Virus record (IMG/VR): IMGVR_UViG_3300043395_002906
Location: 1 to 35,669 of that record
Direction: 5' to 3' (one strand)
Length of the DNA: 35,669 nucleotides
From: a virus
Shown here: positions 29,146-34,593 of the stretch, piece by piece
How positions within the stretch are numbered: position 1 is the stretch's first letter
How the letters are laid out: each line of letters begins with the position of its first letter
Program-made: the position numbers and the translations under genes
The notes under the pieces: model-generated
Seen by the model: the letters and a program-made list of their open reading frames with translations, nothing else
Databases searched by the model: none
What the model was told of the DNA's origin: nothing

Positions 29146-29934
29146 TTATGCATTAGTTCTTGTACGAACAAAGAAAAATCCAAAGGTTGCTGCTGACCCA
29201 TAAGTATTTGTAAATCTATATCCATTTATTCCCACAACATAAGTAAGAGTTCCAACTTGTGCTATTACACTTGATGCTGCAAGAGTACTACCACCTCCAC
29301 AAAGATAAATTGTAACAGCACCATTACTATGATTATTTACAACCAACATTCCAGAAGCATTTGAAAAATCAACAGTTCCATTATTTGCAATACTTGTTGC
29401 CCCACCTGTTGTATCTACTGTATATTTTCCTGGTGTTTGTGTAATTGAAAAACTCCCGTCACTTGTGATACGAAGTTTTTCGGAAAAACTTGCAGATGGA
29501 TTTTCTGTTATTAAGGCAAAAGCACCGTCACCCCTATTACTCCAAATCCATCCTCTATCATTTGTTGTATCAGTCCATTTTATATCTGTAATACTACTGG
29601 AAACAATTTGAATTCCATTGAAACTACTGGTAGTACGAAATCTTGAATATGTGCCAAATACATCAAGTTTGAACTGAGGACTTGCCGTTCCGATACCAAC
29701 ATCACCACTCACATAAGCACCACCAGTAACCTGCAACATCTGACTTGCCGTACCAGTAGAAGCACCAGCACCAATTACTACAGGAGCACTTGCAAAACTT
29801 GTAATACCAGTTGTACTCTGAACGATAATACTTCCAGTTGTTGATGGTAAAGTGATTGTATTATTTGCTCCCGTTGCTGGTGCTGCAATCTCTACATATC
29901 CACTTGAAGTACCGTTAAGACGTAATTTAGACAC
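29146..29934 (-). CDS. Tail fibre with unassigned receptor-type head, 262 residues
   Basis: Starts at GTG 29934 (MSKLRLNGTSSGYVEIAAPA, then NNTITLPSTTGS), a frequent fibre N-terminus. The shaft has GTASQMLQVTGGAYVSG and GIGTASPQFKLDVFG. The C-terminal ~90 residues (TVDTTGGATSIANNGTVDFS to FGFFFVRTRTNA) form a compact beta domain that I cannot name; it holds the receptor-binding position. Extended late promoter at 29957-29964. Confidence 0.8.
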   Translation of the reverse strand: MSKLRLNGTSSGYVEIAAPATGANNTITLPSTTGSIIVQSTTGITSFASAPVVIGAGASTGTASQMLQVTGGAYVSGDVGIGTASPQFKLDVFGTYSRFRTTSSFNGIQIVSSSITDIKWTDTTNDRGWIWSNRGDGAFALITENPSASFSEKLRITSDGSFSITQTPGKYTVDTTGGATSIANNGTVDFSNASGMLVVNNHSNGAVTIYLCGGGSTLAASSVIAQVGTLTYVVGINGYRFTNTYGSAATFGFFFVRTRTNA

Positions 29935-29956
29935 TTTATTTCAGTTACTTTTTAGG

Positions 29957-29964
29957 TATTTATG
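29957..29964 (-). promoter_or_regulatory. Extended late promoter CATAAATACCTAAAAA
   Basis: 22 bases before the GTG at 29934, upstream of the stop region of 29972-31162. Confidence 0.65.
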
Positions 29965-29971
29965 ATAAGCA

Positions 29972-31162
29972 TTATAGTTCTGCTGAAAATGTACAATTAG
30001 ATTGAAGAATTTTATTGGATGTAATTCCTGATGTCAAAACTGCATATTGTAAACCAGTAGTGCTTACTGTAGAAGATGTTACTGCTCTATCTGTACCTCC
30101 CCATTCTTCTAAGTTTCCACTGGTATTATTATTTGGAGAACGATAAGTAACATTAGGAGCAATTCTCATATTGCTACTAAAAACAAGAGAACACGCCATA
30201 TATGTCTGACTTGAACCGGGATCTGCAGACCTAAAATTTAAATAATCATATTTTTGATAATATCTCTGACACAATGCAAGTTCTTGATTATAAGGCCTTC
30301 TTTCAAAAGGACTTGCAACTGGTCCGACTTCTAATTGAACTCCTGTTAGGAAAAATGTTGCATTCAATGTTGAAATCAATTGAGTTTGTGATGATGTACT
30401 AAATTTTACACCAGTTCCCCAAGTATTATTTGTTCCTTGATAATCAGTTCCTGCACCATAAGACCAAATCATATTTAATCCACCAGAATTGGTTTTTTCC
30501 CAAGTTCCAGTGGTATCTCCAGCAATTGTTATGGTTTTATATTCCCAAGTACTTGGAGAATTAATAGTATATTCTCTAGGAATTGAACGATTGTCTGCAT
30601 AATTTGAAAGTCCAAATCCATATGTTCCTGCTATACTAGATTTAACCCAAAAAGAAACTGTTATAGTTTTTGCTGATGAAAGTCCATAATCTAAATCAGC
30701 AACATTATATCCTTCTAATCTATGACCTATATGTGCATTATCACCTGCACCAATACTAGCATCAGCACTCGAAACACCAACTCTTATTGCATATGAAAAT
30801 CCCTGACCTGTTGGAACATCACTTGTTTGAATACCGGTAAGAGTACAAGAACTTGATTTTTGTATAGTAAATCTATCTACAGGAAATCCTCTATTTGCAA
30901 ATCCATCACCAGTTACTGAAATAGAAGCACCAGCATTTCTCTGGTCCACTCTCATATCCCCGTTGATTATCCGGTTCCGGAATCCAGAAATAGGACCATC
31001 ATTAATACTAGTTACATAAGCAGTCGTAACACCAATAGTGCTTACACCAACAATACGTGTGGTATCGATATTTACATTACTACCAATCTTAACATCAGAT
31101 GTACCAACAGTAACTGCTGTACCAACTGTAATACCAGTAGAACCGTCTAATCTTATCGGCAT
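29972..31162 (-). CDS. Receptor-binding tail protein with carbohydrate-binding-like jelly roll, 396 residues
   Basis: Residues 1-58 are shaft (LDGSTGITVGTAVTVGTSDV, GVSTIGVTTAYVTSINDG). FRNRIINGDMRVDQRNAGAS (about 61-80) opens a domain common in phage fibres, followed by a jelly-roll pattern (TITVSFWVKSSIAGTYGFGL, WEYKTITIAGDTTGTWE, FFLTGVQLEVGPVASPFE) of the carbohydrate-binding type. RRPYNQELALCQRYYQKYDY then leads to a C-terminal strand-rich tip. Binding of host surface sugar is inferred from fold. Late promoter variant TCTAAATA at 31182-31189. Confidence 0.85.
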   Translation of the reverse strand: MPIRLDGSTGITVGTAVTVGTSDVKIGSNVNIDTTRIVGVSTIGVTTAYVTSINDGPISGFRNRIINGDMRVDQRNAGASISVTGDGFANRGFPVDRFTIQKSSSCTLTGIQTSDVPTGQGFSYAIRVGVSSADASIGAGDNAHIGHRLEGYNVADLDYGLSSAKTITVSFWVKSSIAGTYGFGLSNYADNRSIPREYTINSPSTWEYKTITIAGDTTGTWEKTNSGGLNMIWSYGAGTDYQGTNNTWGTGVKFSTSSQTQLISTLNATFFLTGVQLEVGPVASPFERRPYNQELALCQRYYQKYDYLNFRSADPGSSQTYMACSLVFSSNMRIAPNVTYRSPNNNTSGNLEEWGGTDRAVTSSTVSTTGLQYAVLTSGITSNKILQSNCTFSAEL

Positions 31163-31181
31163 TTTTTACTTCTTTTTTGAC

Positions 31182-31189
31182 TATTTAGA
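31182..31189 (-). promoter_or_regulatory. Late promoter variant TCTAAATA
   Basis: 19 bases before the ATG at 31162; contains the TAA stop of 31185-32102. Confidence 0.5.
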
Positions 31190-32102
31190 CCACGACCAGT
31201 GTAGAACCACTTTGAACCGTGACAGTGTAACCAGTTCCTACAGTAATAGGACCAATCATTAATGCATTTTTTCCTGCAGGTACTGTCACGTTTGCATTGA
31301 TATTTGCATCCATCATATAAACACCATCACTGACTAAGATAGTTCCACTGACATCTAATTTCTGTGTTGGATTTGTGGTTCCAAGGCCAACATTGCCAGA
31401 AACATAAGCACCACCAGTTACTTGAAGTGGTTGACTTGCAGTTCCTGTAGCACTTGTAGAACCAACTAAAAGATTGCCACCAGTTACTTGAACACCACTT
31501 CTTGCCGTTACTAAACCAATAGAATCAACGTTGGTTACATCTTCATAAGTTAAAGTTCCTGCAATAGAAACATTGCCACTAAAAGATGCACTAACAGCAG
31601 TAATAACTCCTACAGTGATATTCGGAGTTCCTGTGAGACCTTGTGCAACTGTTGCGATTCCTGCAGTCGTTGCATATCCTGCTGTTGTTGAATTTGTCGC
31701 AATACCTGCTGATGTGGCATAGGTTGCTATACCAGCACTTGTAGCATAAGTTGCGATTCCTGCAGTTGTAGCATAAGTAGCAATTCCAGCGGTAGAAGCA
31801 TAAGAAGCAGAACCACCACCAGTAATACTGATGTTTACAGTGTTTCCATTAACCGCAAAAGTATTACCAAGTCCAATAAAGTTTAATGTGGTAATACCAG
31901 TTCCAATCACAGTCCCTGCTGATTGGATACCAACACCACTTGAAAATGCAGAACCACCTTGATATAAGGTTCCACTAAAACTTACATCCCCGTTTACATC
32001 TAATGTATACTGAGGAATCGTAGAACCTATACCAACCTTATTACCTGTTGCTGTGATGTAAGATATTCCACCAACATCTGACAGGTTTCTTGCTCTTGAC
32101 AT
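31185..32102 (-). CDS. Tail fibre with 9-residue repeats and hydrophobic tip, 305 residues
   Basis: Starts MSRARNLSDVGGISYITATG, NKVGIGSTIPQYTLDVNGDV and FSGTLYQGGSAFSSG, as in the 144-residue fibre at 23451-23885. Residues about 97-153 carry AGIATYATT-type repeats. Then comes a 75-residue block (VSIAGTLTYEDVTNVDSIGL to GTASQPLQVTGGAYVSG) almost identical to one in the 812-residue fibre. The tip is MIGPITVGTGYTVTVQSGST plus LVVV. It is probably a trimeric fibre without separate receptor domain. Late promoter at 32118-32125 directly behind a terminator. Confidence 0.85.
   Translation of the reverse strand: MSRARNLSDVGGISYITATGNKVGIGSTIPQYTLDVNGDVSFSGTLYQGGSAFSSGVGIQSAGTVIGTGITTLNFIGLGNTFAVNGNTVNISITGGGSASYASTAGIATYATTAGIATYATSAGIATYATSAGIATNSTTAGYATTAGIATVAQGLTGTPNITVGVITAVSASFSGNVSIAGTLTYEDVTNVDSIGLVTARSGVQVTGGNLLVGSTSATGTASQPLQVTGGAYVSGNVGLGTTNPTQKLDVSGTILVSDGVYMMDANINANVTVPAGKNALMIGPITVGTGYTVTVQSGSTLVVV
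31644..31814 (-). repeat. Tandem 27-base coding repeats, about six units
   Basis: Encodes AGIATYATT, AGIATYATS (twice), AGIATNSTT and two degenerate units; the same repeat type as at 27011-27262 in a different fibre. Confidence 0.7.
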
Positions 32103-32117
32103 TCTGATGTTTTTAGG

Positions 32118-32125
32118 TATTTATG
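32118..32125 (-). promoter_or_regulatory. Extended late promoter CATAAATACCTAAAAA
   Basis: 15 bases before the ATG at 32102, immediately downstream of a terminator's T tract. No Shine-Dalgarno sequence. Confidence 0.7.
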
Positions 32126-32150
32126 AAAAAACTCCACGCATTGGTGGAGT
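32126..32150 (-). terminator. Factor-independent terminator after 32158-32358
   Basis: ACTCCAC (32150-32144) and GTGGAGT (32137-32131) form a perfect 7-pair stem with a 6-base loop, then five T residues. The late promoter of the next gene follows without a gap. Confidence 0.85.
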
Positions 32151-32157
32151 TTAAGTA

Positions 32158-32358
32158 TTATTCTTCGGTTTCTTCTACTTTTTCTTTTTCTGGTTCTGGA
32201 AGAGTTACCCCAATTTGTTGGAGATATTCTAGTGCTCCTTGAATTTTAAGAGCCATTTCTCGTTTGGTAAGAATTGCTCTATCAAGTTCTTGAATTTCTT
32301 GAACAATTACTTTTTGTTGTTCCAGAAGATTTGCTAGATGTCCTTGTTGTTCGTTCAT
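32158..32358 (-). CDS. Small coiled-coil protein, 66 residues
   Basis: MNEQQGHLANLLEQQKVIVQ, then EIQELDRAILTKREMALKIQ, is a continuous coiled coil, followed by GALEYLQQIGVTLPEP and an acidic tail (KEKVEETEE). Proteins of this size and type are widespread beside fibre genes in marine phages. No function assigned; assembly scaffold is possible. A possible ACTAAATA promoter (32381-32388) lies upstream and overlaps the end of the GIY-YIG gene. Confidence 0.8.
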   Translation of the reverse strand: MNEQQGHLANLLEQQKVIVQEIQELDRAILTKREMALKIQGALEYLQQIGVTLPEPEKEKVEETEE

Positions 32359-32379
32359 AGTTTTATGTATTTCAGTGTC

Positions 32380-33108
32380 TTATTTAGTCATTATTTGTTC
32401 AACTTTTATAATATCTTTATGATGACTAGATTTTCTTTTTGATACACTATAAACAGCACCTTTATGGTAATTGTTTTTCTTACAAAATTGTGGGATTGTG
32501 TCTGTGAAAGTATTACCATCAGATAATGTAAACATATAAACTTTACCTTGTTTTCTAAGTTTATTCTTTGTTTCCTCTGTAACAATTCTTCCCCTGTTTG
32601 CCTCGCTTATTTTTTTACGATGTTCTTCTGACTTAGAGACTCCCTTATGTGTTTCACTTATTTTCTTTCTATTTTCTTCAGTATGAGTTTTACCATACAT
32701 AGGATTTTTTTCTTTTGTATACTTTCCCCTTAAAGATTGTCTTTGCTTCTCTCTTGTTTCTTCTGAGGGAGAAACCCCATAAAGAGGATGCTTTTTTCCC
32801 ATTCGAGATAATGCTATTTTTTTACGTTGTTCTGGAGTAGGTTTATAACCTAATGGACCTTCTCCTCCATCACTGAGATTTCTTAATATTCCAGTATTTA
32901 AATCTTTTCTACCGAACATTAAAATATAAAGTTTTTCCAACTCATATGCTTCCAGTTCACTTAAGTTGGATTTTAGTATATAAATTCTTGATTTATCTTT
33001 AGGTGCTTTAATCCTATGATTGGAATAGGCATATGCTCTTCTTTTAGTTCCTTTTCCAATATAATAAGGACTATAATCTTCTCGTAAATATGAGTAAACG
33101 TAATACAT
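32380..33108 (-). CDS. GIY-YIG homing endonuclease with NUMOD3 repeats (copy 2)
   Basis: 242 residues from ATG at 33108. A longer frame to 33189 was rejected because it runs through the terminator and promoter and because MYYVYSYLRED gives the normal N-terminus. GIY-YIG core: YVYSYLRED (3-11) and YYIGKGTKRRAY (15-26). The middle holds several NUMOD3-type DNA-binding repeats (GKKHPLYGVSPSEETR, NPMYGKTHTEENRKKIS, KGVSKSEEHRKKIS). The C-terminal part (YMFTLSDGNTFT to HHKDIIKVEQ) parallels copy 1. AAGAG lies about seven bases before the ATG. It inserts its own control element in front of the 66-residue gene. Confidence 0.9.
   Translation of the reverse strand: MYYVYSYLREDYSPYYIGKGTKRRAYAYSNHRIKAPKDKSRIYILKSNLSELEAYELEKLYILMFGRKDLNTGILRNLSDGGEGPLGYKPTPEQRKKIALSRMGKKHPLYGVSPSEETREKQRQSLRGKYTKEKNPMYGKTHTEENRKKISETHKGVSKSEEHRKKISEANRGRIVTEETKNKLRKQGKVYMFTLSDGNTFTDTIPQFCKKNNYHKGAVYSVSKRKSSHHKDIIKVEQIMTK
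32381..32388 (-). promoter_or_regulatory. Possible late promoter variant ACTAAATA
   Basis: 22 bases before the ATG at 32358; the last codons and stop of the GIY-YIG gene (ACT AAA TAA) form it. The same octamer lies on the other side of the GIY-YIG unit at 33206-33213. Confidence 0.35.
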
Positions 33109-33134
33109 TTTCGCTCTTTTGTTGGGTGCAGTAG

Positions 33135-33142
33135 TATTTATA
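33135..33142 (-). promoter_or_regulatory. T4-type late promoter TATAAATA for GIY-YIG copy 2
   Basis: Perfect octamer directly after a terminator's T tract. The expected start (about 33129) lies at the beginning of the 3' arm of the outer repeat. Confidence 0.8.
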
Positions 33143-33143
33143 C

Positions 33144-33170
33144 AAAAAAAGGAGCATCTCTGCTCCTTTT
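33144..33170 (-). terminator. Factor-independent terminator before GIY-YIG copy 2
   Basis: AAAAGGAGCA (33170-33161) and TGCTCCTTTT (33156-33147) form a perfect 10-pair stem with the GNRA-type tetraloop GAGA, then a T tract of seven including stem bases. It stops read-through from the oxygenase genes upstream. Confidence 0.85.
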
Positions 33171-33205
33171 CTACCTGTGAAGATTGCACCCAACTCAGGC
33201 AGTAT

Positions 33206-33213
33206 TATTTAGT
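33206..33213 (-). promoter_or_regulatory. Possible late promoter variant ACTAAATA
   Basis: Directly behind the stop codon of the 33213-33887 oxygenase gene. Before arrival of the endonuclease it could have served the 66-residue coiled-coil gene. Confidence 0.3.
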
Positions 33214-33887
33214 TATCGTGCCATATCGTTAGCGCAATGAGCTCTTAGACCATCTCTTAACACGTAGTGCATAAAAACCTGATGGTAGTAAAATTCTTTC
33301 ATACCTAACCATTTACGAATTTTATTCCTTCTTTTCCCTGGCATAGGATCTCTCCAGTGGCAAAGTTCACACCCCTTATATAATAGTCCATCACCAGGAT
33401 TTAAAAATACTTCTTTCTCATTACCTTCAATATCAATCAGTTTAAATCCCCATTTATCCTTTAAGTTAGAACCAATATGAATACTTACTGAAATTTCACA
33501 AGAATCACGATCTGCGTGTTTCTTTAATTCCATCGAAGGAAAATAGTAACGATCGTAATAATATGTGGTAGAAAGTGGTTTTCCTATAGTGCTCTCAAGA
33601 CTCTTTTTTACTTTAAAATATGCCTCTTTATATGGGGGATAATAATACCTTGCAAGGGAACCCTCTACTTGCATTTCTACGGGAGTATATGAGTATTTCT
33701 CAAGTTTTCCATAATAGTTGAATTGTCCTCTAACTTCAGGTACTTCGCAATAAAGTTCATTTGGGCCAATAAGATTTCTGATAACCAAATATCCTTGTTT
33801 CTCAAAGATATTATTGTCTGTCTTTGCTGTTCCCCGATTGACTTTAACTTGCCAGTCAATCTGTTCTTGTGTCATTCCTTCTGCCAT
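33213..33887 (-). CDS. 2-oxoglutarate/Fe(II) oxygenase family protein, 224 residues
   Basis: A metal triad is visible as H124-x-D126 (KKHADRDSCEIS) and H177 (YKGCELCHWRDPMP); R179 or a later Arg may bind the co-substrate. SVSIHIGSNL and FLNPGDGLLYKGCEL are the strand patterns expected around these sites. The N-terminal 100 residues (VNRGTAKTDNNIFEKQGYLV, IRNLIGP) are typical of phytanoyl-CoA-hydroxylase-like phage oxygenases. The substrate is unknown. ATG at 33887 has GGAGG upstream and lies 11 bases behind another oxygenase gene, so both are expressed from the perfect sigma-70 promoter at 34565-34593. Confidence 0.85.
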   Translation of the reverse strand: MAEGMTQEQIDWQVKVNRGTAKTDNNIFEKQGYLVIRNLIGPNELYCEVPEVRGQFNYYGKLEKYSYTPVEMQVEGSLARYYYPPYKEAYFKVKKSLESTIGKPLSTTYYYDRYYFPSMELKKHADRDSCEISVSIHIGSNLKDKWGFKLIDIEGNEKEVFLNPGDGLLYKGCELCHWRDPMPGKRRNKIRKWLGMKEFYYHQVFMHYVLRDGLRAHCANDMAR

Positions 33888-33898
33888 AATTCACCTCC

Positions 33899-34534
33899 TC
33901 AGCGAAAACGTGGGCCTACGCACCAACCAACAAGGCTCTTACGAATACCTTTAGTTACTTTTTGAACCCTATGTTGTGCTCGTGAGTCAAATAGAATAAT
34001 GGTTCCACGCTTTCTTGGAGCAATATATGATTTGTTATCTTCAGACATTAATTGCAAGTTTCCTCCTTCATAAGTCTCAGGATCGGAAAGAAGCAAACTG
34101 AAGGACAATTTCCTTACACGCTCACAGTTCTCATTCACAAAATCCTGAAACTGTTCTGCACCGTGGCCACGATTTCCTTGTGATACTGGTTTATAATAAG
34201 AAGCAAGTCCTGCATCATTATGCCAACCATAATATTCACCTTCTCCATACACCGTATACTGAAGACTTTCGCCATCAATATTTGTCAGGTCATACAGAAA
34301 GTTCTCACGGTTTGCACGTTGAACATAATGCCACACAAAACCAGCAACCCAATGAGTTGTAGGAACCCAAGCATTCTTTGCGTTTCTTTTATCCTTATCT
34401 ACAGTTCCAAAATCACCACCACCAACTTTTGAATCTTGTAGTTGATTATCAAAAGTTTCTGCAAGGTCTTCTTCAATAAGATTAATAACTTTATCTGGAA
34501 GGTCTGTGAAATACCAAATTGACTGATATGCCAA
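33899..34534 (-). CDS. 2-oxoglutarate/Fe(II) oxygenase (prolyl-4-hydroxylase type), 211 residues
   Basis: Starts at TTG 34534 (MAYQSIWYFTDLPDKVINLI), with AAGGAG seven bases upstream; no in-frame ATG is near. The triad is H105-x-D107 (YGWHNDAGL) and H188 (SRAQHRVQKVTKG), with R198 as anchor, and the end SLVGWCVGPRFR is typical of the T4-like cyanophage prolyl-hydroxylase group. EGGNLQL marks the central strand. Its substrate is unknown; candidates include phage or host proteins. It is the first gene behind a consensus sigma-70 promoter and so probably is made early, in contrast to the surrounding fibre genes. Confidence 0.9.
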   Translation of the reverse strand: MAYQSIWYFTDLPDKVINLIEEDLAETFDNQLQDSKVGGGDFGTVDKDKRNAKNAWVPTTHWVAGFVWHYVQRANRENFLYDLTNIDGESLQYTVYGEGEYYGWHNDAGLASYYKPVSQGNRGHGAEQFQDFVNENCERVRKLSFSLLLSDPETYEGGNLQLMSEDNKSYIAPRKRGTIILFDSRAQHRVQKVTKGIRKSLVGWCVGPRFR

Positions 34535-34564
34535 AGGTCATCTCCTTATAATCTATTCAACGAT

Positions 34565-34593
34565 ATTATATATTACTTAAGTTTTTATGTCAA
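34565..34593 (-). promoter_or_regulatory. Consensus sigma-70 promoter for the oxygenase pair
   Basis: TTGACA (34593-34588), exactly 17 bases, TATAAT (34570-34565): twelve of twelve consensus positions. The TGA stop codon of the upstream S74 fibre lies inside the -35 hexamer. Expected start near 34558, leader about 24 bases. Confidence 0.9.

Larger units (their letters stand above)
33121..33194. repeat. Outer inverted repeat before GIY-YIG copy 2
   Basis: GTTGGGTGCA at 33121-33130 and TGCACCCAAC at 33185-33194 are perfect 10-base arms; GTAG (33131-33134) and CTAC (33171-33174) can extend pairing inside. They enclose a TATAAATA promoter and a terminator hairpin. The arm nearest the gene ends 12 bases before the ATG at 33108. 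Confidence 0.75.

Noticed and set aside
33109-33189. 27-residue N-terminal extension of GIY-YIG copy 2
   Set aside because: The extension would be coded by the terminator and late promoter, and the nuclease core starts at the later ATG.
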